The notes beneath the pieces were generated by a model. The model was not told the origin of the DNA. It searched no databases and saw nothing but the letters and a program-made list of their open reading frames with translations. The position numbers were made by a program, and so were the translations under genes. A DNA stretch of 64,000 bases, taken from NCBI GenBank assembly GCA_017427985.1, contig JAFRRS010000008.1:52176-116175 (forward strand). Reading direction: 5' to 3'. This stretch comes from Bacteroidales bacterium (lineage in GTDB: Bacteria > Bacteroidota > Bacteroidia > Bacteroidales > F082). This document shows positions 16,050 to 24,291 of the stretch, piece after piece. Position 1 is the first letter of the stretch. Every line of letters starts with the position of its first letter.

Positions 16050-17978
16050 ATGTTGTCGAATAGGGAAATCCCGCTTTGGAAAGTGTTTGTCATCCGCCTC
16101 GGCGTGATGCTGCTGTTGCTTGCCACAAGCCGCTGGCTGCTGTTCCTTTTCAACACAGGAAACTTCCCGAATCTCAGCGTCGGCAAGCAGTTCCAGCTGT
16201 TTTTCATCGGAATGCGATTCGACATCTGGACGCTTGTCATCGCCAACATTCCAATCCTGGTTTTTTACGGCATACCTTTAGAATTCAAACACAACAAGAT
16301 TTATTGCAAAATCGTTGATATTCTTTTTGTTATAACAAACACATTGTGCATTTCCCTGAATCTCATCGATGTGATTTACTATCGTTACATCGACAAGCGA
16401 ATGACATCGGAACTCATTGGTTTTGTTACACATACCGACGACAACCAAGGCGGATTGGTGAAGCAGTTTCTTGTAGATTTCTGGTTCATGATGGTGATTT
16501 TCGCAATATTCTTGATAGCAATCATCATTCTGACAAGGAAAACGAGGGTAAAACCCGCTGTCATTTTAAACAGAAAACGTTGGTACTCAACACATTCACT
16601 TATATTTTTATTGCTTGTAGCGGCTTCAATAATCGGACTTCGTGGCGGACTGCAGAACAAGCCGATAAGTATCATCACGGCGGCAAGTTACACAAAAACC
16701 CAGAACATTCCCCTGGTTCTGAACACGCCTTTCACCATTGGACGCGGCTCCTCAGGCGATGTGCTCAAAAAAATCGGTTTTTATGATGAGGATGAACTTG
16801 AAAAACTCTACTCCCCTATTCACAAAGTCTTGAAAACCAATCGTTTCATCCACAATAATGCGAAAGATTACAACATTTTCCTGATTATTTTGGAGAGCCA
16901 CGGGCAAGAGATGGTGAAGTTTTACAACGACAAACGTGAGGAATCGCTCACTCCGTTCCTCGACTATTTGCTCGCCAACAGCCTGAGTTTCAACGGCATG
17001 GCAAACGGTCGCCAGTCAATTGAAGCACTCACGTCAATACTTTCAGGCCTGCCCTCGCTGATGTCAAAAGATTACGTGGAGTCGCGTTACGCCGCAAATC
17101 GTCTTGACGGATTCGGTAGCATTTTGAAACGACACGGCTACACCACAGCCTTCTTCCACGGCGGAAACAACGGCACCATGAACTTCAACGCATCTGCCAT
17201 TTCCGCCGGATTCGACTGCTACTACGGTCGCAACGAATACGGTAACGATGATGATTACGACGGCACATGGGGCATCTCCGACATGCCGTTCTTGCAATTT
17301 ACAGCCCTGAAACTCAACGAGATGCACAAGCCATTCGCTGCAGGTGTCTTCACGCTCTCGTCACATCACCCGTTCAAGCTCCCAAAAGGCTATTCGCTTC
17401 CCGAAGGCAAATATGAAACGGATTTCGAGAAGACAGTGCGTTACACCGACGACTCGATGCGTAAGTTTTTCGAGACGATTTCGCAATACAGCTGGTACGA
17501 CAGCACCATCTTCGTGATTGTCGGCGACCACGTCAACCCAGAACACCGCTACGACAACTATCTCAATGGCTACGGACAATATCAGATTGTAACGGCGTTT
17601 TACGCTCCAAGCATTATTAAACCATTGAAAACCAATATTATGGCGCAGCAAACCGACATCGGAATCAGTCTATTGGCAGCACTCGGCTGCAACGACAGCA
17701 TTTTCACATTCGGAAGAAACGTGTTCGACAGCCTGCAAGAGCCTTGTTTTTCAAGCTATCTCAACAACATCTACCAGTATTCCGACGGCAATTTCATGCT
17801 TCAATCCGATGGCACGAACATCACCTCGGTTTTCGACATCAACAACGACCCTTGCCTTAACAACAATCTTTACAAAGACGAAGAAAAAGAGAACTGGAAC
17901 GAGCTCAACAGCAAGTTCAGAATGGTTCTCCAACAATATAATAACAGGATGATTAACAACAAGTTATATATAAAATGA
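16050..17978 (+). CDS. LTA-synthase-like phosphoglycerol transferase
   Basis: This 642-residue protein has about five transmembrane helices (residues 10-205) followed by a periplasmic sulfatase-fold domain. By comparison with LtaS the metal and nucleophile sites are present: Glu282 (LESHG), Ser323 in GRQSIEA where LtaS has Thr, and Asp493-His494 (VGDHVNPEHR). HHPF at about 439 is also family-typical. Members transfer phosphoglycerol from phosphatidylglycerol to glycans or lipids and release diacylglycerol. A Gram-negative has no LTA, so an OpgB-like or LPS/glycan-modifying role is more likely. It overlaps the lipid kinase gene by 4 bp (ATGA). Confidence 0.85.
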   Translation: MLSNREIPLWKVFVIRLGVMLLLLATSRWLLFLFNTGNFPNLSVGKQFQLFFIGMRFDIWTLVIANIPILVFYGIPLEFKHNKIYCKIVDILFVITNTLCISLNLIDVIYYRYIDKRMTSELIGFVTHTDDNQGGLVKQFLVDFWFMMVIFAIFLIAIIILTRKTRVKPAVILNRKRWYSTHSLIFLLLVAASIIGLRGGLQNKPISIITAASYTKTQNIPLVLNTPFTIGRGSSGDVLKKIGFYDEDELEKLYSPIHKVLKTNRFIHNNAKDYNIFLIILESHGQEMVKFYNDKREESLTPFLDYLLANSLSFNGMANGRQSIEALTSILSGLPSLMSKDYVESRYAANRLDGFGSILKRHGYTTAFFHGGNNGTMNFNASAISAGFDCYYGRNEYGNDDDYDGTWGISDMPFLQFTALKLNEMHKPFAAGVFTLSSHHPFKLPKGYSLPEGKYETDFEKTVRYTDDSMRKFFETISQYSWYDSTIFVIVGDHVNPEHRYDNYLNGYGQYQIVTAFYAPSIIKPLKTNIMAQQTDIGISLLAALGCNDSIFTFGRNVFDSLQEPCFSSYLNNIYQYSDGNFMLQSDGTNITSVFDINNDPCLNNNLYKDEEKENWNELNSKFRMVLQQYNNRMINNKLYIK

Positions 17979-18865
17979 AAGAAAAAATATTGTTTATTGT
18001 CAACCCCATTTCGGGGCATCACGACAAATCGAAATTTCCTTCGATTGTCGATAAACTCATTGACAAAAACAAATTTGAATACACTATTTCTTTGACTGAA
18101 CGTGGCGGTCACGCTGCTGAATTGACAAAGAAAGCCATTGAGGATGAATACGATATCATCGTGGCTGTGGGCGGTGACGGCACCATCAACGAAGTGGCGA
18201 CGAACATGATCGGGGCGCGTCAGACATTCGCGATTGTGCCTTATGGCTCAGGCAACGGTCTAGCACGCCACCTGCATCTTCCTTTGAAACCGGATAAAAT
18301 CATAACTGAAGTCATTAATAAAGGTGTGAAATCGAAGATTGACACCGCCACTATGAACGGAGTGCCGTACATCAGCATCGCGGGCGTGGGCTTCGACGCG
18401 ATTATAGCCGATTATTTCGCAAAAGACCCGAACCGCGGACTGAAAACGTATGTCAAACTCGTCACAGAGAAGTATTTCCATTTCAAACCCGAAAAATATC
18501 ACCTTGTCCTTGACGACAAAGAGGAATTCGACTGCGAGCCGCTGTTTATCTCGTTCGCCAACAGCAATCAGTTCGGCTTCAACGCAGCGGTCTCCCCTCA
18601 CGCCTCGCTCAACGACGGGCTGCTCGACGTATGCATCTTCAAGAAGCCTAACATCCTTCAGGTTGCTTACGTCGCTGAACGTCTTCTGACACAAAAAATC
18701 GACAAGACGCATTTCGTCGACATCCACAAAGCAAGCAAAATCAAAGTCATAAGAGAAAAAGAGGATTACGCCAACATCGACGGCGAGGCTGTAATGATGC
18801 CTAAAGACGTGGTGGTGGAAATCAATCCGTTGAGTCTGAATATTTTATTACCAAGCAATAATTAA
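17975..18865 (+). CDS. Diacylglycerol/lipid kinase (YegS/DgkB family)
   Basis: This 296-residue cytosolic enzyme has the DAGK catalytic domain. Visible motifs are NPISGHH near residue 10, the nucleotide-binding GGDGTINEVA at about 67 and GSGNGLARHL at about 94. Members phosphorylate diacylglycerol to phosphatidic acid; sphingolipid or other lipid substrates are possible in Bacteroidota. The start overlaps the stop of the LtaS-like gene, so the two are probably translated together. That suggests the kinase recycles the diacylglycerol the transferase releases. The product is soluble and peripheral, with no transmembrane segment. Confidence 0.88.
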   Translation: MKEKILFIVNPISGHHDKSKFPSIVDKLIDKNKFEYTISLTERGGHAAELTKKAIEDEYDIIVAVGGDGTINEVATNMIGARQTFAIVPYGSGNGLARHLHLPLKPDKIITEVINKGVKSKIDTATMNGVPYISIAGVGFDAIIADYFAKDPNRGLKTYVKLVTEKYFHFKPEKYHLVLDDKEEFDCEPLFISFANSNQFGFNAAVSPHASLNDGLLDVCIFKKPNILQVAYVAERLLTQKIDKTHFVDIHKASKIKVIREKEDYANIDGEAVMMPKDVVVEINPLSLNILLPSNN

Positions 18866-18876
18866 ATCACAACACT

Positions 18877-20130
18877 ATGATTACCAAATACTTGTCAATT
18901 TTAGAGAAACTTTTTATAGGCATGCGCTTCGATGCCGTGCTTGCACGCGATTTTGCGCAAGGAATCGGCATAATAACACTTCTGGTAGTGTCGTTCGCAT
19001 TGTTTTTCCTCGTGAAATTCATTTTAAGGAGATACGTCGGAAAAATCATTAAAAAGACAAAAACCAGATACGATGACTTTTTCCTCGGCAAAAAGCTGGA
19101 AAGACGACTCGCATTCCTCATTCCTGTTTATATGACGAAAGGCCTGCTCTACGTAGTGGCTCCCGACCTGGATTCTTTAAACTCATTCATTTATGTGATG
19201 GCAAGAATCGGTGAAGTCACCACATATTCTGGCATCATATTATCCATATTGGAATCATTATCAGACATTTACAGCTCTTTCGACATATCAAAGAACAAAC
19301 CGATCAAAGGATTGATTCAGATTTCGAAAATCATCGTTATTCTGATATGCATCCTCTTGGTGGTGGCGGTCATAACGAACAAGGATTTGGGCAACATATT
19401 CATCGGACTGGGAACTCTCTCCGCCGTGCTGATGCTTGTCTTCAAAGACCCGATACTCGGATTTGTTGGAAGCATCCAATTGACAACCAATGACATGGTT
19501 CGTATCGGCGACTGGATTGTAAAAGGAAATGCCGACGGAAATATCATCGACATGGGACTTACAACCGTGAAAGTCCAGAATTGGGACAACACCATCACAA
19601 CCATCCCCACCTACTCTCTCATCTCCGACCCGTTCATCAACTGGCGCGGCATGACCGAATCTGGTAGCAGAAGAATAGCTCGCTCAATCATTATCGACAT
19701 CGACACCATCAAGTTCTGCACGCCTGAAATGCTTGAAAGATACAAGAAATTCCAGCTTGTTTCAAAATATATCACCGACAAGGAAAAAGAAATCGAAGAA
19801 TACAACAAAAGCAAGAATATCGACACTTCAACCCTTGCCAACGGCCGCCGTCAGACCAACATCGGCATTTTCAGGGCTTATCTGCAGGAATATATCAAAC
19901 AAAATCCAAATCTGAACCACAAAATGACGATGCTTGTACGCCAGAGAGACGCCACAGAATTCGGCGTGCCGCTTCAGATTTACTGCTTCTGCAAAAAAAC
20001 CGACCTTATTTCATACGAAGCGGTTCAAAACGACATCTTTGACCATATTTATGCCGTTGTGACTCAATTCGACCTCAAATTATATCAGAGACCGTCATCG
20101 CACTCGATAGAATTTATAAATGACAGGTAA
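18877..20130 (+). CDS. MscS-family mechanosensitive channel
   Basis: This 417-residue protein has N-terminal transmembrane helices (about 25-50, 80-100 and 150-170), the pore-lining MscS helix around residues 175-205 (IFIGLGTLSAVLMLVFKDPI) and a cytosolic beta/alpha domain (MVRIGDWIVKGNADGNIIDM). Its size and the large C-terminal domain resemble E. coli YbdG. It would release solutes on hypo-osmotic shock. It lies 11 nt after the lipid kinase gene and is convergent with trkH, another osmotic-balance gene, with no terminator hairpin between them. Confidence 0.88.
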   Translation: MITKYLSILEKLFIGMRFDAVLARDFAQGIGIITLLVVSFALFFLVKFILRRYVGKIIKKTKTRYDDFFLGKKLERRLAFLIPVYMTKGLLYVVAPDLDSLNSFIYVMARIGEVTTYSGIILSILESLSDIYSSFDISKNKPIKGLIQISKIIVILICILLVVAVITNKDLGNIFIGLGTLSAVLMLVFKDPILGFVGSIQLTTNDMVRIGDWIVKGNADGNIIDMGLTTVKVQNWDNTITTIPTYSLISDPFINWRGMTESGSRRIARSIIIDIDTIKFCTPEMLERYKKFQLVSKYITDKEKEIEEYNKSKNIDTSTLANGRRQTNIGIFRAYLQEYIKQNPNLNHKMTMLVRQRDATEFGVPLQIYCFCKKTDLISYEAVQNDIFDHIYAVVTQFDLKLYQRPSSHSIEFINDR

Positions 20131-20150
20131 AATTTTTGAAATTGTAGTCT

Positions 20151-21680
20151 TTACTTCTTATTCCAGAATGTCGGAGTGAAGATAAGCAGCACGGTGAAGA
20201 TTTCAAGACGGCCGATAAGCATCAAGAATGACATCACCCATTTTGCCATCACGCTGAGTTCAGAAAATGTGGTCGCCGGACCGGTAGAACCGACGCCAGG
20301 ACCCATATTGCTCAATGCCGTAATGGTGTTGAATATGCTTTCTTTGAAGTCACATCCGCTGATAGCAAGAACGATAACGCTCACGACACATAGTATCACG
20401 TAGAAAAAGAGGAAGTTCAGTGTACGGAGCAGAATATCGTTCGACACCACCTCTTTCGAGACTTTCACTGTGAAGACTGCACTTGGGTGAAGCATCTGTT
20501 TGATAGTGTTTCTGATGGATTTCATGCACACCATCCAACGGATTATCTTGATGCCGCCAGACGTGGAGCCGGCGCATGAACCGCTGAGCATCAGCAACAG
20601 CGTAGGAACAAGGAACAAACCGCCCCAAAGAGTGTAATCGTAACAAGAGCCTTGGTAACCTGTTGACGTGACTATCGCCACCACATGAAATGCGGCGGCG
20701 CGAATCCTGTTCTCAAAAACAGGTTCAGGATATGTCGATGTGTCGGTGCCTATCGTCGTGACATCAGGAGCCACATAAAACAACATCGTGACAACAGCCA
20801 CACTCAAAGCCACGACACCCAGCCACCATCTCAGCTCCTCATTCTTTGCAAAATACTTCACATCACCTCTGAAAAGGAAATAATAAAGCGAGAAGTTCAC
20901 TCCCGATGACAACATGAAGAATATCGCGACATACTCAATATATCTTGAATTGAAATAGCCTATACTCGCCTGATGCGTGCTGAATCCGCCACTCGCAAGT
21001 GTCGTAAGACCATGACATACAGCATCGTACAGATTCATTGGACCAGCCCAATATGCCATGATGCAGGCTATTGTAAGCACAATGTAAATTGTCCACAGAC
21101 GACGTGCCGTTACAGCCATCTTAGGATGCAGCTTCTGGACACCAAGACCTGATGCCTCAGCAGAAAAAAGACTTGTCTTATTGGAGTTTTTATTCACTGC
21201 AGGGATGATGGCGAGGAACAACACAATGATTCCCAAACCGCCCAGCCATTGTATGATGCTACGCCAAAACAATATTCCATGTGGCTGTGAATCAATATTA
21301 TTCATGATTGTTGCACCCGTAGTCGTGAACCCTGACATCGATTCAAAAAACGCATCGGTGATATTGTCAATTGCTCCGGTAAAGACAAACGGCAGCATCC
21401 CGAAAACAGCGAAAAGAACCCATGTCACAGTGACGAGCACAAATGAGTCTTTCATCGTGAGGCTACTGATTTCCTTAATTCTCTCGTCACCTTTCTTCGC
21501 CTTCTCTTTGCCTGCAGAAAGCAAGATGAAACCGAAGATTCCTGTAATCATGGTGGCTGCAAGCAGCGACACCACGTCCTTCTCACCGCATTGCACATTG
21601 TAATACATGGCAACCATCGAGGCGACAAACATGAAAAACGCCTCGACAAGAATAAAAACGCCGTAAATCTTAGCCTTCAT
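20151..21680 (-). CDS. trkH: TrkH/KtrB-type potassium uptake membrane subunit
   Basis: This 509-residue integral membrane protein has the four-fold repeated pore architecture of the SKT superfamily. Filter segments are visible as SGFTTTGAT (about 115), TLASGGFSTH (about 227), TSTGYQGSCY (about 335) and NMGPGVGSTGP near the C-terminus. It imports K+ together with a cytosolic TrkA/KtrA gate, which is not encoded in this window. A -7 box (TATTTTTG, minus, 21702-21709) lies 22 nt upstream. Confidence 0.9.
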   Translation of the reverse strand: MKAKIYGVFILVEAFFMFVASMVAMYYNVQCGEKDVVSLLAATMITGIFGFILLSAGKEKAKKGDERIKEISSLTMKDSFVLVTVTWVLFAVFGMLPFVFTGAIDNITDAFFESMSGFTTTGATIMNNIDSQPHGILFWRSIIQWLGGLGIIVLFLAIIPAVNKNSNKTSLFSAEASGLGVQKLHPKMAVTARRLWTIYIVLTIACIMAYWAGPMNLYDAVCHGLTTLASGGFSTHQASIGYFNSRYIEYVAIFFMLSSGVNFSLYYFLFRGDVKYFAKNEELRWWLGVVALSVAVVTMLFYVAPDVTTIGTDTSTYPEPVFENRIRAAAFHVVAIVTSTGYQGSCYDYTLWGGLFLVPTLLLMLSGSCAGSTSGGIKIIRWMVCMKSIRNTIKQMLHPSAVFTVKVSKEVVSNDILLRTLNFLFFYVILCVVSVIVLAISGCDFKESIFNTITALSNMGPGVGSTGPATTFSELSVMAKWVMSFLMLIGRLEIFTVLLIFTPTFWNKK

Positions 21681-21701
21681 ATCTTACAAATGTGCAGGTT
21701 G

Positions 21702-21709
21702 CAAAAATA
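21702..21709 (-). promoter_or_regulatory. -7 box for trkH
   Basis: The minus strand reads TATTTTTG, matching TAnnTTTG, 22 nt before the trkH ATG. Confidence 0.55.
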
Positions 21710-21763
21710 ACTATTTTTTTAATATATGCCACTTTTAATGAAGTTTTTTATAGTTTCAAATAG

Positions 21764-21844
21764 CCTCATCCGTACGAAGCAGGAATTAATCCCGATGAAC
21801 TTGCCAAATTCACGGATGAAATTGAAATCAATTTGGATAAATGA
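21764..21844 (+). pseudogene. Small coding remnant upstream of the efflux operon
   Basis: A start-less + strand frame encodes a protein-like C-terminus (PHPYEAGINPDELAKFTDEI, ending NLDK). It continues upstream in the same frame past a single TAG (ATFNEVFYSFK before it). It looks like the tail of a lost gene, perhaps a former neighbour of the efflux operon. The family is not recognised. Confidence 0.25.
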
Positions 21845-21846
21845 AG

Positions 21847-21854
21847 TAAATTTG
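21847..21854 (+). promoter_or_regulatory. -7 box for the TolC/RND operon
   Basis: TAAATTTG matches TAnnTTTG, 46 nt before the chosen tolC-type start at 21900. It lies inside the longest open frame and so supports the later ATG. Confidence 0.55.
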
Positions 21855-21899
21855 CGAACTAATATAATTATAGGTACAAGAATAAAAATTATAAATAAG

Positions 21900-23246
21900 A
21901 TGTTAACAACAAAACGGGTTTTAACAACGGTTTTTTGTATTTCCCTACTGATGTCAGGCATAATCGGCAAAGCGCAACAGGCGCAGGATTCGCTCATCAT
22001 TAGCCTTGACCAAGCGATTGAAATCGCAATGGAGGAAAGCAACAGCATAAAAATCGCTGACCTAACAATAGAAAAATCAGGATATTCAAAGAAAGGCACC
22101 TACGCCTCCCTATATCCAAACATCACAGCCTCAGGCAGTTACCAGCGCACTCTGAAAAAACAGATCATGGCGATGGGCATCGGCGGCCAGGCAATGGAAA
22201 TCGAAGTCGGAAAATGGAACAACATGAATGCCGGCATCAGCGCATCAATGCCTCTAATAAACGCTCAGCTATGGCAGACACTGAAACTGTCGGCATTAGA
22301 CGTGGAGCTTGCTGTGGAACAGGCACGCTCATCAAAGATTTCGATGGTTGCGCAGGTAAAAAAAGCATACTACGCAGTGCTTCTGGCACAACAGGTTTAT
22401 GATGTTTACAACAGCGTCTATGAAAACGCCGCGAAAAACCTTGAACGCACAGAGCAGAACTACAACGCAGGCAAATCATCTGAGTATGAATATCTTAGAG
22501 CTCAGGTAAACGTCAAAAACGCCGAGCCAAACGTCTACAGTTCCTTGATGGCAATCGACCTCGCCATCTGGCAGCTCAAAGCAGTGATGGGCATCGACCT
22601 CAACGCGAAAATAGGAGTGCAAGGCAGCATCGACCAATACAAAGACGACATGCTGTCATTCAACCTTTCAAGCAGTAGAATCAGTCTCGACAACAACAGC
22701 ACTCTCGTACAGCTGGATTTGCAGAACAAACAGCTTGAACGCACGATAAAGATGACAAAATACCAATACATCCCTACCCTATCAGCTTCGTTCTCATACA
22801 GTTACATAGCCATGGGCGATGATTTCAAATTCAAATGGAACCCTTATTCCGTTGCCGGATTGAGCCTCAACATCCCAATCTTCGACGGATTCTCAAAACG
22901 AAACAACATCCGTCAATATCAGGCGACACAAAACATTCTTGAACTCAACATTGAAGACACAGAGCGCAATCTCAAAATAGCACTGAAAAACTACGACAAC
23001 CAGATTGCGACATACATGAAGAACTACGCGGCAGCCGAATCGACACTTGAGATGGCGCAGAGAAGCTACGACATCGCCGAAAGGATGTACGAACTCGGAA
23101 AAGCCACGCTTCTTGAACTCAACGACGCCCAGCTCGCCTTGGTGCAGGCACAACTCACCATGAGCCAGGCGGTTTACAACTTTATGATAACAAAAGCATC
23201 AATTGACGAACTCGCCGGAAACGAATTCTCAACAGAAGAAAATTAA
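21900..23246 (+). CDS. TolC-family outer-membrane efflux protein
   Basis: This 448-residue protein has a signal peptide (MLTTKRVLTTVFCISLLMSG, cleaved near GKAQQ) followed by two outer-membrane-efflux repeats. The repeats contain the long coiled-coil helices typical of TolC (QNYNAGKSSEYEYLRAQVNV at about 195; MYELGKATLLELNDAQLALV at about 400). It forms the trimeric exit duct for the RND pump encoded downstream. I chose the ATG at 21900 because the longer frame would add 58 residues without a signal sequence, upstream of a -7 box. The adaptor gene follows 7 nt after the stop. Confidence 0.92.
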   Translation: MLTTKRVLTTVFCISLLMSGIIGKAQQAQDSLIISLDQAIEIAMEESNSIKIADLTIEKSGYSKKGTYASLYPNITASGSYQRTLKKQIMAMGIGGQAMEIEVGKWNNMNAGISASMPLINAQLWQTLKLSALDVELAVEQARSSKISMVAQVKKAYYAVLLAQQVYDVYNSVYENAAKNLERTEQNYNAGKSSEYEYLRAQVNVKNAEPNVYSSLMAIDLAIWQLKAVMGIDLNAKIGVQGSIDQYKDDMLSFNLSSSRISLDNNSTLVQLDLQNKQLERTIKMTKYQYIPTLSASFSYSYIAMGDDFKFKWNPYSVAGLSLNIPIFDGFSKRNNIRQYQATQNILELNIEDTERNLKIALKNYDNQIATYMKNYAAAESTLEMAQRSYDIAERMYELGKATLLELNDAQLALVQAQLTMSQAVYNFMITKASIDELAGNEFSTEEN

Positions 23247-23253
23247 TAGAAAT

Positions 23254-24270
23254 ATGAAAAGAATACACACATTATTAATTACAGCCTCCGCCATCGTGAT
23301 GATGTCATGCGGACAGTCACAACAGCAAAACACGCAGCACGTAGCGGAAACCCCGAAAGTAACCGTTGCAACCGTCAACGCTGAATATGTATCACAACTT
23401 TCGGTTTATCCCACAACAATAGAAGCCGATATCGTGAACAACATCGCACCGCAATCATCCGCGCGTATCAGCAAGATATACGTTGAGATAGGCGACAAAG
23501 TGGAAGCAGGACAGACTCTCGCCAAGATGGACGAGGTGAATCTCGAGAAATCAAGACTTCAGCTGATTAACGACTCCATCGAGTTCGGAAGAATCGAGCA
23601 GCTTCATGAAATAGGCGCCACATCACAGTCGGATTACGAGGCGATGTCTTTGAAATATGACGTTTCGAAGAAGACTTACAAAAACCTTTTGGAAAACACC
23701 GTGTTGAAAAGCCCTATCTCCGGTATCGTAACAGCCCGCAACTACGACGAAGGCGACATGTACGCCATGGCTCAGCCTCTTTTCGTGATTCAGAAAATAA
23801 ACCCTGTGAAAATGCTAATCAACATCTCGGAAAGCAAGTATTCACAGATTAAAAAAGGCATGGAAGTCGACATCACCACTGAAGCGTATGGCGACCAGGT
23901 TTTCAAGGGCGTCGTTGACCTCATCCACCCTACCATCAACGCCATGACTCACACATTCTCCGTCGAGGTGAAGTTTGCCAACAATGACCTCACCCTGCGT
24001 CCTGGCATGTTCGCACGAGTCACAGTCAACTGGGGCGACAATTTCAACGTTGTAATTCCTGACAGGTCTGTAATGAAACAAGTCGGCTCAGGCGAGCAGT
24101 ACGTTTACGTCCTCAACCCTGACGGCACCGTGACATACACCGTCATCGAACTCGGCCGCAGAATGGGCAACAGATACGAGGTAGTGAGCGGTCTTGAAGA
24201 CAATTGCACCGTCGTACTGACAGGTCAGACAAGACTGAAAAACGGAATCGCTGTCGAGGTAGTTAAGTAA
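23254..24270 (+). CDS. RND efflux periplasmic adaptor (membrane fusion) lipoprotein
   Basis: This 338-residue lipoprotein has the lipobox MMSC (Cys19). The adaptor order is visible: a lipoyl-like half (YVEIGDKVEAGQTLAKMDEV), a short hairpin around residues 95-145, the second lipoyl half (LKSPISGIVTARNYDEGD) and beta-barrel and membrane-proximal domains. It links the inner-membrane pump to the TolC duct. Its short hairpin is typical of adaptors used with HAE-type RND pumps. It lies between the tolC-type and RND genes with 7 and 21 nt gaps. Confidence 0.92.
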   Translation: MKRIHTLLITASAIVMMSCGQSQQQNTQHVAETPKVTVATVNAEYVSQLSVYPTTIEADIVNNIAPQSSARISKIYVEIGDKVEAGQTLAKMDEVNLEKSRLQLINDSIEFGRIEQLHEIGATSQSDYEAMSLKYDVSKKTYKNLLENTVLKSPISGIVTARNYDEGDMYAMAQPLFVIQKINPVKMLINISESKYSQIKKGMEVDITTEAYGDQVFKGVVDLIHPTINAMTHTFSVEVKFANNDLTLRPGMFARVTVNWGDNFNVVIPDRSVMKQVGSGEQYVYVLNPDGTVTYTVIELGRRMGNRYEVVSGLEDNCTVVLTGQTRLKNGIAVEVVK

Positions 24271-24291
24271 TTTTGTAAATCAAAGAAAATC

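Noticed and set aside
16050..17978. LtaS-like gene as a sign of Gram-positive origin or contamination
   Set aside because: It has a Bacteroidota -7 box, is flanked by Bacteroidota genes, and related phosphoglycerol transferases occur in Gram-negatives.
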